A DNA stretch of 9,892 bases from CAZDIO01 sp964505555. GTDB lineage: Bacteria; Bdellovibrionota_C; UBA2361; SZUA-149; CAZDIO01. Positions within the stretch are counted from its first letter, which is position 1; each line of letters opens with the position of its first letter. Made by a program: the position numbers and the translations under genes. The stretch is taken from assembly GCA_964505555.1 (NCBI GenBank), contig CAZDIO010000082.1, forward strand, positions 1 through 9,892. Direction: 5' to 3'. The notes below the pieces were generated by a model. It was not told the DNA's origin. It worked only from the letters and a program-made list of their open reading frames with translations, and searched no databases. Shown piece after piece: positions 1 through 6,295 of this stretch.

Positions 1-80
1 TTATATATTTTTTTTTTTTTACACATACAACTTTTTGCTTTTTTTTTTCTGTGCGCGCGCGGGGCCCCCCCGCCCCCCCC
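1..80. other. Low-complexity contig-end-like sequence
   Basis: This stretch consists of long T runs, then an alternating GC run (about 52-61), then G and C homopolymers up to position 80. Its composition is unlike everything after it. I see no coding potential or site. The simplest reading is a contig end or a sequencing and assembly artefact rather than functional DNA. A genuine simple-sequence tract cannot be excluded. Confidence 0.6.
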
Positions 81-103
81 ACGACAGGTGTTTTCATTTT
101 GTT

Positions 104-207
104 AGACGCTCTTAGACTTCTACTTAGCCTTGAGCTCGCACTGTAACTATATAGAGCAAGTGCAAGAGCAAGGCTAAGTTTAGTAGAAGGAGAAGTATAA
201 GACGTTT
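104..207. repeat. Long imperfect palindrome downstream of the acyl-CoA dehydrogenase gene
   Basis: The left arm (104-142) and right arm (159-207) are imperfect reverse complements around a 16-base loop. The best-matched core is CTTAGCCTTG (122-131) against CAAGGCTAAG (169-178), and pairing continues outward through CTTCTA/TAGTAGAAG and AGACG-type segments with small bulges. A short direct repeat, AGTATAAGACG, follows within 194-224. It lies just after the stop codon of the minus-strand dehydrogenase gene, so it could be a transcription-terminating hairpin, but no T tract follows on that strand. Because it abuts low-complexity sequence, a fold-back assembly chimera is an alternative. Confidence 0.5.
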
Positions 208-232
208 AGTATAAGTATAAGACGAAGAGTCT

Positions 233-1372
233 CTAAGATCTCTCCATCGCCTCGCCCAATAAAGATCGTGCAATAATTACGCGCTGAATCTGATTTGTGC
301 CCTCTACGATCTGGAGCATTTTTGCATCGCGCATGAAACGCTCAACTTGATATTCCATAAGATAGCCAGCGCCTCCAAGGAGTTGAACACTGTCCGTAGT
401 GATCTCCATGGCCCGATCGGTTGCAAAGCATTTGGCAAGGGCCGCGGGGGTATTGTCCTTACTTTTTGTGTCGAGTTTCTGAGCGGCATCTCGGGTAAGT
501 AAGATAGAGGCTTGAAGTTTCATCGCCATGTCGGCAACAAGGAACTGCAGTCCTTGAAATGTGGCTAACGATTCTCCAAATTGTTTTCGATCTTTTAGGT
601 GGGCGCAGCCAATTTCTAGAGATCGTGAGGCCAATCCACAGGCACAGGCGGCGATATTAATTCGACCGCCATTTAATCCAGAGAGTGCAATTCGGTACCC
701 ATCGCCAATTTTTCCAAGGAGCGCAGAGTCTTTTACAAAACAATTTTCAAATGAAACGCTTGAAATTGGGGAGCCCTCGCATCCCATTTTTCGTTCAGGC
801 TTTCCAAAAGAAAGTCCAGGGGTGTTGTTTGCGACAACAAATGCCGAGATACCATTCTTTTTCTCTTCACCCGTTCGTGCAAAGACAAGGTACGTATCTG
901 CAAATCCGCCACTGGTAATATAAACTTTCTCGCCATTGAGCACGTACCCATCAGATTTTTTCTCAGCCTTAAGACGAAGGGCTGAGGCATCAGAGCCTGC
1001 CTGAGGTTCGGTGAGACAATAGGCAGCTAACTTTTCACCGCTTGCGAGATCGTTAATGAGTTTTGTGTGGTGTGATTGATGATCCCATTCTGAAAGGAGT
1101 CGTAACACCATCAGGTGAACGCCGAGATAAATTGCAGGACCAAGCTCCTCACGTGAAAGTTCAAAACAAACTCCTGCTCTTCCCAGCGCTCCAAATGATT
1201 TATTTCCCTCCTCAAGAGAGAGTGCTGTAAGGCCAAGCGCTCCCATTTTCGAAAAATGTTTCCGGTCGAATTCGCATTTTTCCCTTCTCAAGGTTCCTTG
1301 GGCAAAGCGTCGAACGCTTTCTAGGAGTTGTCGAAGCTCGAGTGGGTCTTGCTCTTTTATAAATTGGTACAT
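233..1372 (-). CDS. Acyl-CoA dehydrogenase, isobutyryl-CoA dehydrogenase-like (ACAD8-type)
   Basis: A flavoprotein that would oxidise an acyl-CoA at the alpha-beta bond and pass electrons to electron-transfer flavoprotein in the cytoplasm. At 379 residues it is full length for the family. The helical N-terminal domain covers about 1-115, and the beta domain carries CLTEPQAGSD (119-128) and YITSGG (151-156), both family FAD/substrate signatures. The C-terminal helical domain has DRKQFG (261-266), QLLGGAGY (330-337) and IVEGTNQ (355-361). E357 sits where the catalytic base lies in short- and branched-chain enzymes. The GGRINIA segment (235-241) and the overall C-terminal wording resemble isobutyryl-CoA dehydrogenase of valine breakdown, but substrate cannot be fixed from sequence. 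No ETF, enoyl-CoA hydratase or thiolase gene is adjacent, so it appears to be a single gene. It has no strong Shine-Dalgarno sequence, and its start codon falls in an inverted repeat (1371-1403). Confidence 0.93.
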   Translation of the reverse strand: MYQFIKEQDPLELRQLLESVRRFAQGTLRREKCEFDRKHFSKMGALGLTALSLEEGNKSFGALGRAGVCFELSREELGPAIYLGVHLMVLRLLSEWDHQSHHTKLINDLASGEKLAAYCLTEPQAGSDASALRLKAEKKSDGYVLNGEKVYITSGGFADTYLVFARTGEEKKNGISAFVVANNTPGLSFGKPERKMGCEGSPISSVSFENCFVKDSALLGKIGDGYRIALSGLNGGRINIAACACGLASRSLEIGCAHLKDRKQFGESLATFQGLQFLVADMAMKLQASILLTRDAAQKLDTKSKDNTPAALAKCFATDRAMEITTDSVQLLGGAGYLMEYQVERFMRDAKMLQIVEGTNQIQRVIIARSLLGEAMERS

Positions 1373-1403
1373 AACTTTCTTGCACTTAATGAATGAAAGT
1401 TAT
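1371..1403 (-). promoter_or_regulatory. Inverted repeat overlapping the start codon of the acyl-CoA dehydrogenase gene
   Basis: ATAACTTTC (1371-1379) and GAAAGTTAT (1395-1403) are perfect 9-base reverse complements with a 15-base spacer. On the minus-strand mRNA the downstream arm contains GAAAG, the only weak ribosome-binding sequence, and the first two bases of the ATG. The site could be an RNA hairpin that hides the start, or a DNA operator. The sequence shows the repeat; the function is inferred. Confidence 0.4.
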
Positions 1404-1594
1404 TTCTTAGCGTGATTAGAAAAAAATGGAAAAGCCACCACCTCTTGCACTAATTTTTATGCCTTGTTTTAGGCAATATTATTTTCTTGAATTTTTAGAG
1501 TTTGTAGAAGAGAAGAGAGTAAACAACCTAATCACGGCTTTCTTGCAAAGCAGAAGATTTTTCTCCTTTTCAAATTTTTGAGGATGGGCCATAG

Positions 1595-1625
1595 TTGACG
1601 GTGTTTGCTGTAGTGTATTCATTAT
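1595..1625 (+). promoter_or_regulatory. Possible promoter of the porin gene
   Basis: TTGACG (1595-1600) matches the sigma-70 -35 consensus at five of six bases. The -10 side is poor: CATTAT (1620-1625) at a 19-base spacing or TATTCA (1616-1621) at 15 bases. If real, it would give a leader of about 100 bases before the porin start, containing the stem-loop at 1671-1701. Confidence 0.25.
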
Positions 1626-1670
1626 ATGGCTGTAATTTAATGGATTTCTGAGCGTAACCGAGGATTCAGG

Positions 1671-1701
1671 CTAGAGCTTGGTGGTATGTAATCCGCTCTA
1701 G
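1671..1701 (+). promoter_or_regulatory. Stem-loop in the porin leader
   Basis: CTAGAGC (1671-1677) and GCTCTAG (1695-1701) form a perfect 7-base stem around a 17-base loop, extendable by two G-U pairs in RNA. It lies about 26 bases before the porin ribosome-binding site. Long structured leaders are common for outer-membrane protein mRNAs controlled after transcription. That role here is inference. Confidence 0.35.
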
Positions 1702-1727
1702 TTTGGTTCCATTTTTTTAACATGCAT

Positions 1728-1732
1728 GGAGG
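1728..1732 (+). promoter_or_regulatory. Ribosome-binding site that fixes the porin start
   Basis: GGAGG at 1728-1732 lies four bases before the ATG at 1737. An earlier in-frame ATG at 1722 has no ribosome-binding site ahead of it and would add MHGGE in front of an otherwise ideal signal peptide. The 1737 start is therefore preferred. Confidence 0.75.
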
Positions 1733-1736
1733 AGAG

Positions 1737-2891
1737 ATGCGTAAACTTAGCTTAATAGTTGCAGCGGGTGCTTTTTTGGTACCAGCTATTTCTCAAGCAA
1801 AGCCGCTTAATGACCTTCTTATGGAGAAGGGTGTTATTGCGGACGATGCGGGACAGAGCGGACAATTGTCTTACAAGAATGGGACAAGGCTTACATTCGG
1901 AAATGATTTTGATGCACAATTAAACCTGTTGCTTCAAACCCGATTGGAGCACCATGATCGAGACGGCGGTCCAGATACAACTGGATTCAATGTTGAGAGA
2001 GCCCGATTTATTTTGGGTGGAAACATGCTCGAAGACGAATGGAGCTACTACTTACAGAATGACTTCGTTGGTACAACCGACGCAGGTTCTGACGGTAAGG
2101 CAAGTTCCGAATTGAAGGATATGTGGGTTCAGCACAATGGTGGCGACTGGATGAAGATCCGCGTCGGTCAGTTCAAGACCCCATATTCACGTCAGTTCTT
2201 AGCATCAGATAGCTCACTACAAATTATGGACCGTTCGTTGGTGACAGATCTTTTTGATCTCGATCGTCAACAGGGTGCTATGATTCATGGTGGGGAAGAT
2301 GGAATCAACTACTATCTCGGGCTCTTCAATGGAGAGTCAGATGATGAAGGCCGCAACCGTTTCCCACAAGATCCGGATATGCAGGGAGTGGCGATGCTCA
2401 CCTGGAGTAGTGAAAACTACGGAAGTCGAACGATGGAAGGTGACATTAACCACACCGACGACATGGGGTGGACAGCTGGTGTCAGCGGAGCTTATGGAAG
2501 TGGAACAAGTGGTGGTGATGATTTTGATAAGCTCGATGCTAACGCGGATGTCGGTATGCGAATGAATGGACTTTCCCTTCAAGGTGAGTTCTTCTTTAGC
2601 AACTTAGACTTCGATGTGGCAGGTGAGACAGACGACATGGGCTTCTATGCGCAGATCGGTTACTTCTTTACCGATATGATAGAAGGAGCATTTCGTTTCT
2701 CTCTCCTTGAGCCAGATGATGATGCAAGTGACCTCGATGATGCGCAGGAATATATGTTTGGTCTTGGATATTACATCAACGGCCATAACTTAAAGGTCCT
2801 CGCAAGCGCTGGCTTTGTTGAAGAGAACGTATCAGAGGGTGATGACCTTACTGATGCTCGTTACCAGCTCGAGTTGACTGGCTACCTCTAA
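1737..2891 (+). CDS. Outer-membrane porin, phosphate-selective porin O/P family
   Basis: A 384-residue beta-barrel porin. Residues 1-21 are a clear signal peptide (MRKLSLIVAAGAFLVPAISQA, here split as MRKLSLIVAAGA plus FLVPAISQA). After it comes a short LxxLxxKGxI helical motif (about 23-34) common before barrels of this family. The barrel starts near residue 47, and the family hallmark region GQFKTPYSRQ (144-153) is followed by MDRSLVTDLFD and a GxMIHGG strand, then NYYLGLFNG (191-199). The family is named for OprP/OprO, which take up phosphate or polyphosphate. Here the mature protein has about 66 Asp+Glu against about 24 Lys+Arg by hand count, with Asp clusters such as 327-335. That fits poorly with anion selectivity, so 'phosphate-selective' should be read as a family name only. 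The last residues are GYL rather than the usual terminal Phe. The gene ends at a strong intrinsic terminator. Confidence 0.9.
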   Translation: MRKLSLIVAAGAFLVPAISQAKPLNDLLMEKGVIADDAGQSGQLSYKNGTRLTFGNDFDAQLNLLLQTRLEHHDRDGGPDTTGFNVERARFILGGNMLEDEWSYYLQNDFVGTTDAGSDGKASSELKDMWVQHNGGDWMKIRVGQFKTPYSRQFLASDSSLQIMDRSLVTDLFDLDRQQGAMIHGGEDGINYYLGLFNGESDDEGRNRFPQDPDMQGVAMLTWSSENYGSRTMEGDINHTDDMGWTAGVSGAYGSGTSGGDDFDKLDANADVGMRMNGLSLQGEFFFSNLDFDVAGETDDMGFYAQIGYFFTDMIEGAFRFSLLEPDDDASDLDDAQEYMFGLGYYINGHNLKVLASAGFVEENVSEGDDLTDARYQLELTGYL

Positions 2892-2939
2892 TCGAGGCTA
2901 GACTTAGCCATGGTTTAAGAACCAGGGCTTAACATCAAG

Positions 2940-2971
2940 GCGGGGCTGCAAATGCAGCCCCGCTTTTTTTT
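2940..2971 (+). terminator. Intrinsic terminator of the porin gene
   Basis: GCGGGGCTGCA (2940-2950) pairs perfectly with TGCAGCCCCGC (2953-2963) and is followed at once by eight T residues (2964-2971). The 11-base GC-rich stem plus T tract is a textbook rho-independent terminator, 49 bases after the porin stop codon. Confidence 0.95.
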
Positions 2972-2983
2972 GTGCGAAAAAAC

Positions 2984-3007
2984 AAAGAATAACGAGCGTT
3001 ATTCTTT
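2984..3007. repeat. 24-base AT-rich perfect palindrome
   Basis: AAAGAATAACG (2984-2994) and CGTTATTCTTT (2997-3007) are perfect reverse complements separated by only two bases. The spacer is too short for a comfortable RNA loop, so a dimeric DNA-binding-protein site is at least as likely as a hairpin. It sits between two terminators and about 140 bases upstream of the -10 element of the next gene. Confidence 0.45.
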
Positions 3008-3034
3008 CAAGGGCAGAGTAAAATTCATGCCAAG

Positions 3035-3062
3035 AGCCCTAACAAAAAAGGGCTTCTTTTTT
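3035..3062 (+). terminator. Second terminator-like hairpin
   Basis: AGCCCT (3035-3040) pairs with AGGGCT (3049-3054) around an A-rich 8-base loop, followed by TC and six T residues (3055-3062). It could back up the porin terminator or end a short transcript starting between the two terminators. No convincing promoter for such a transcript was found. Confidence 0.6.
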
Positions 3063-3147
3063 ATCGAGGTAAGGTATTAAGACTCCTTAACAATTTATAT
3101 TTAAAGAGTTCTTGGACTTTTTAATGATTCTTTAGTAAAGTAGGGCT

Positions 3148-3153
3148 TATAAT
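3148..3153 (+). promoter_or_regulatory. Consensus -10 element before the PstS-like gene
   Basis: TATAAT at 3148-3153 matches the sigma-70 -10 consensus fully and lies 31 bases before the ATG. No good -35 hexamer is present at 16-18 bases upstream, which suggests an activator-dependent promoter. PhoB would be the natural candidate given the product, but I could not recognise a clear pair of Pho-box repeats in 3100-3140. Confidence 0.5.
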
Positions 3154-3184
3154 TTCCAAGTTTAGTGATTAAAGAGGTAAGCGC

Positions 3185-4150
3185 ATGAACTCTCTCGGTA
3201 GCTTCATCGTCACAAGTGGTCTTTTGCTCTCGGTGTTTTTTCCCTCATCTGCAAGATGTGAGGAAACCTTACCAGTGTATGAGCCGGTTCCATTAAAAGC
3301 AGAAAGTCTCACCTCTGTTGGGTCTGACTCAATGGATGAGCTTGTAAGCCTCTGGGTGCAGACCTATAAAAAATATCAACCCCACGTAACGATAGAGGTA
3401 AAAAGTCAGGGTTCAGCGAGTGCTCCTCCGGCGCTGATTGAAGGGAGTGCTGACTTTGGTCCAATGGTGCGGCCAATGACAACACCAGAATTAGAAGATT
3501 TTGAGCTCAAGTACGGTTTTAAGCCAACGCAAATAAAAACAGCATTGGTAGGTCTTTCTGTGTATGTTTCTAAAGCAAATCCGCTCAATAAAATCTCACT
3601 GAAAGAGCTTGATGCGATTTTTTCAAAAAATCGAGAGCGGGGAGCGAGTTCACAACTTACTCAGTGGTCACAGTTAGGCACAGGCGGGGAGTTTGGAAAC
3701 AATGCAATCATCCCCATTGGGCGACCACATAACTCTTATCTTACAGCGTATTTCCGACAGAGAGTGCTTCTCCAGGGAGATTTTCTTCCTGAAGTAGCTT
3801 CCACTGCGGACATGAATTCTATGCTTCAAACGATAGCCACAAACCCTGGAGCGATCGGTTTTGGGGATATGAATGTAAGTGGAGAGGGAATAAAGACGTT
3901 GGCGGTATCTGAGAACCTGGAAGATAAAGCGTTTACCCCAAATTTAATGACGATGCTTAAAGAACAGTATCCGCTTGCTCGATTTCTTAGTGTTTATATC
4001 GTTCGTTTTCCTGGAAAAGCGCTTGATGAGCCAACAAAGGATTTCTTAAAGTTTGTTCTTAGCCATGAAGGTCAAAAAATCGTTGAAACCCAGGGCTTTG
4101 TGCCGCTTCCAGCGAATGTGGTCAACGAAGAGCGACAAAAGCTTCTCTAG
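3185..4150 (+). CDS. Periplasmic phosphate-type substrate-binding protein, PstS-like
   Basis: A 321-residue type 2 periplasmic binding protein of the PstS-like superfamily. It has an N-terminal signal sequence (about 1-25) with a strongly hydrophobic core but no Lys or Arg in its short n-region. The mature part begins with the TSVGSDSMDELVSLW strand-helix (43-57), the position of the first anion-binding loop. SQGSASAPPAL (74-84) and GSADFGPMVRP (87-97) correspond to the second binding loop and hinge region. GRPHNSYLTAYF (179-190) matches the Arg/Ser-containing loop seen in PstS proteins, and GAIGFGDM (222-229) the late glycine-rich strand. A GAGGT ribosome-binding site lies about six bases before the ATG. 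No pstC, pstA, pstB or phoU gene follows, and the gene is convergent with a peptidase gene, so it is an orphan binding protein. Phosphate is the likely ligand; another oxyanion, or a sensing role, is possible. Confidence 0.85.
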   Translation: MNSLGSFIVTSGLLLSVFFPSSARCEETLPVYEPVPLKAESLTSVGSDSMDELVSLWVQTYKKYQPHVTIEVKSQGSASAPPALIEGSADFGPMVRPMTTPELEDFELKYGFKPTQIKTALVGLSVYVSKANPLNKISLKELDAIFSKNRERGASSQLTQWSQLGTGGEFGNNAIIPIGRPHNSYLTAYFRQRVLLQGDFLPEVASTADMNSMLQTIATNPGAIGFGDMNVSGEGIKTLAVSENLEDKAFTPNLMTMLKEQYPLARFLSVYIVRFPGKALDEPTKDFLKFVLSHEGQKIVETQGFVPLPANVVNEERQKLL

Positions 4151-4182
4151 TGTAACGAAGAAGTGCGTTGAGAGGGCTTTGG

Positions 4183-5094
4183 TTATTTCAAAAGCCGAAG
4201 AACCTCATCTTCGAGCCGTTTTTTATCCCAGCCGAGCCGTTTGTTAATCGCTCCAAAGAAATTTAAATGTTCCTCTCTCATCGTTGCGTACACATTGGCA
4301 AGGGAATAGAGGTTGCCCCGCTCGACAATCGCATGGAAGTACATTGAAGAGCGACCGTAGTCATAGGCGGTACCCCGAAATTCAAATACCCCTGGATTTT
4401 GTGCGATCGATTTTTTGGCAAGTTGAAAATACATCTTTTTTACCTGTCCTCGAGGAATGACACTGGAGAGGTTGCTTGCGTACTCTTCAAACCAACTTGC
4501 AAAACCTTCTGCTCGAAGGTGATCTTGACCAAATGCGCTTCCTAACATTTGATACTCTACGGCATGGCCCATTTCGTGAATGAGGACCTCTGCAAGCTGA
4601 CTGTCAGCAACGCTCCGGGGCAGTTGGTTTTTTTCTTGGCACCCAGCAGTCACTCGTTGGGCGACGATGTAAATATTTGCAGGTGGTGTCATCCAGCCCG
4701 GATGACAGTTAGTGACGAGAAATTGGGGAATCTGTGTTTCGGGAAGTTCTTCATCCATAAAAACAACCTTCCATTCAAGAGAGAGCTGTTGAATGGTGCT
4801 CGGAAACCCCGGTTTTTTAATTGCTCGGCTGAGCGTTCGTGCCGCATCGGCAAGCGCTCGCTCCGGTGTGCGGCCAAAGAGAAGCTCAATCTTTCTTGGC
4901 CAACGAAGTTCAATCAACCCAACGGGTGATACCATACGTTGATGACGAATATTTCCGTTTAATTTTATCTCTTCTGGTTTGGCAAGATAGGCTCCGGTGG
5001 GTAGGGGGGTCTCTTCTGCAAGGAGAACGGTGGATGGAACTACTAAAAGAGTAAGATATAGTATTACATTAAAAATAGGGGAGAATTGATGCAT
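4183..5094 (-). CDS. Exported zinc metallopeptidase with HEMGH motif (gluzincin-like)
   Basis: A 303-residue predicted secreted or periplasmic metallopeptidase. Residues 1-27 form a signal peptide (MHQFSPIF, then a hydrophobic run, ending VLLA before EE). HEMGH (173-177) is the HExxH zinc motif with E174 as catalytic base. E196, in AEGFASWFEEYA, is the likely third ligand, 23 residues after the first His, in gluzincin style. Two Cys (130 and 152) in the stretch before the active site could form a disulphide. I do not recognise a named family. The start at 5094 is preferred over an in-frame TTG at 5127 because AAAGGT lies six bases before this ATG and the signal peptide then starts normally. 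It is convergent with the PstS-like gene (32 bases between stop codons) and divergent from the OmpA-like gene. Targets are unknown; secreted-protein or cell-wall-protein processing is plausible. Confidence 0.8.
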   Translation of the reverse strand: MHQFSPIFNVILYLTLLVVPSTVLLAEETPLPTGAYLAKPEEIKLNGNIRHQRMVSPVGLIELRWPRKIELLFGRTPERALADAARTLSRAIKKPGFPSTIQQLSLEWKVVFMDEELPETQIPQFLVTNCHPGWMTPPANIYIVAQRVTAGCQEKNQLPRSVADSQLAEVLIHEMGHAVEYQMLGSAFGQDHLRAEGFASWFEEYASNLSSVIPRGQVKKMYFQLAKKSIAQNPGVFEFRGTAYDYGRSSMYFHAIVERGNLYSLANVYATMREEHLNFFGAINKRLGWDKKRLEDEVLRLLK

Positions 5095-5203
5095 GGAAAA
5101 ACCTTTAGAAAGATAAATCGTCTGCAATGAAGGAAATGTTAACGATCATCTGAAACTAAAATGCATTGGTTTACAAGAGAATTAGCTTACTTTAATTAAT
5201 CAC

Positions 5204-5232
5204 TTGCATTCGTAAGTATCAGGCATTATATA
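5204..5232 (+). promoter_or_regulatory. Candidate sigma-70 promoter of the OmpA-like gene
   Basis: TTGCAT (5204-5209) and TATATA (5227-5232) are separated by the optimal 17 bases and would start transcription about 35 bases before the ATG at 5275. The match to consensus is moderate (three and four of six bases). Confidence 0.4.
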
Positions 5233-5274
5233 GCATTCCCTAACAGTTAGTTTTTCTAAATATCACAGAGGCCC

Positions 5275-6231
5275 ATGAAAACCGCATTTAAAGCTGCAAG
5301 TTTCCTTGCAATAGTAACTATTCTTTTTGTCACATCTTCTTATGCTGAAGAGGAGAACGCAGCATTTGATCGTTCTTGGAACGTCAGTTTGGGAGGTGGA
5401 ATGCATTTTTTTGAAGGAGATGAAGAGGTAAAAAGTAACCAGATCTATGAACTCAAAGTTGGACGACAGTGCAGTCCTCGATACTCTTGGGAATTAGGAC
5501 TTGGTGTGCTGCCATATCTTGAATCACGAGAGTTTGATGATGCACGATTTCATCTTTCAGAAAATAATACCTGGGGGATGAAAGCAGAAGGAAATGTCCT
5601 CTATCATTTCAATGACGATGTGGAAAAAACTTTTGATCCTTTTGCCAGTGCAGGACTCGGTGCCTTCTACCATGAAGCAACATTTGAGAGCGGAGATCTT
5701 GATCCGTATGGCGCCCTTGGAGTAGGCAGTTTTTACAATGCTACTGACAAAATTTTTCTCCGTGGTGACTACCGGGTGTCTTTGGTGGGCCATGACACCG
5801 AAGTCAATCATGAAGTATTACTCTCTGTAGGATATCGTTTCGGAGGCTCCCGCTCTGGTTCAGGGAGTGGAAGTGATGATATGCGTATCGGAAAAGAAAT
5901 TGAGGCATTAAAGAGAGTTCACTTTGCCTTTGATTCTGCAAAGCTCAATAACGCTTCTAAAGAAACGCTTACAAAAAATGCTGAGTGGCTTTCAAAAGAG
6001 AGTAATCCGGAGATCGTCATAGAAGGGCATTGCGATGAGCGGGGCACCAACGAATATAACTACGCACTTGGAGAGCGCCGAGCACAATCAGTGTATGAAT
6101 ACCTGAAAAACCTCGGAGTTCCTGCAAAAACCATGAGCACGGTAACGTATGGTGAAGATGTTCCAGCAGATCCTGGCCATAATGAGGAAGCTTGGAGCAA
6201 AAACCGACGCGCTGAGTTTAAGTTGAAGTAA
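5275..6231 (+). CDS. OmpA-like outer-membrane protein: N-terminal beta barrel plus Pal-type peptidoglycan-binding domain
   Basis: A 318-residue envelope protein. A signal peptide covers about 1-24 (MKTAFKAASF start, SYA before EE). Residues 31-189 alternate like an eight-strand OmpA-type barrel, ending with a LLSVGYRFG strand. A flexible Gly/Ser linker follows (190-200, SRSGSGSGS). Residues 208-318 are an OmpA/Pal domain: VHFAFDS (215-221), GHCDERGTNEYNYALGERRA (251-270) and NRRAEF (310-315), with D254 and the Arg pair where Pal contacts diaminopimelate in peptidoglycan. The DERGTxEYNxxLGERRA wording is closer to Pal than to classical OmpA. No lipobox cysteine is present, so the barrel rather than a lipid is the outer-membrane anchor. 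It would tie the outer membrane to the cell wall. The ribosome-binding site CAGAGG is only three bases from the ATG. A single gene with its own promoter and terminator. Confidence 0.92.
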   Translation: MKTAFKAASFLAIVTILFVTSSYAEEENAAFDRSWNVSLGGGMHFFEGDEEVKSNQIYELKVGRQCSPRYSWELGLGVLPYLESREFDDARFHLSENNTWGMKAEGNVLYHFNDDVEKTFDPFASAGLGAFYHEATFESGDLDPYGALGVGSFYNATDKIFLRGDYRVSLVGHDTEVNHEVLLSVGYRFGGSRSGSGSGSDDMRIGKEIEALKRVHFAFDSAKLNNASKETLTKNAEWLSKESNPEIVIEGHCDERGTNEYNYALGERRAQSVYEYLKNLGVPAKTMSTVTYGEDVPADPGHNEEAWSKNRRAEFKLK

Positions 6232-6242
6232 AACGTTTCACA

Positions 6243-6289
6243 TTCCCTGTCACTGTCAGTAAGACGAGACCTAAGGCAGTGACAGGGAA
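6243..6289. terminator. Hairpin between convergent genes, probable bidirectional terminator
   Basis: TTCCCTGTCACTG (6243-6255) and CAGTGACAGGGAA (6277-6289) are perfect 13-base reverse complements with a 21-base loop. The hairpin lies between the stop codons of the OmpA-like gene and the minus-strand cysteine-rich gene, 11 and 7 bases away. A short A-rich stretch follows on the plus strand, but neither side has a strong T tract, so termination efficiency is uncertain. Confidence 0.7.
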
Positions 6290-6295
6290 AACACT

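Noticed and set aside
1722..1736. Earlier in-frame ATG for the porin gene
   Set aside because: It lacks an upstream ribosome-binding site, and the GGAGG at 1728-1732 falls inside the extra codons. The 1737 start gives a clean signal peptide.
3027..3080. Short ATG frame (17 codons) running through the second terminator
   Set aside because: It is very short, has no ribosome-binding site, and is composed of the hairpin and its T tract, so it is best explained as chance.
3100..3140. Possible Pho box before the PstS-like gene
   Set aside because: I looked for two 11-base direct repeats of the known type and found only loose TTCTT-type similarity. It is not enough to claim PhoB control.
4175..4196. 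GGCTTT/AAAGCC hairpin between the convergent PstS-like and peptidase genes
   Set aside because: The stem is only six bases, overlaps the end of the peptidase gene, and has no T tract on either strand. The support is too weak to call a terminator.
5095..5127. TTG start extending the metallopeptidase by 11 residues
   Set aside because: AAAGGT is placed correctly for the ATG at 5094, and the extension would put polar and charged residues before the signal peptide.
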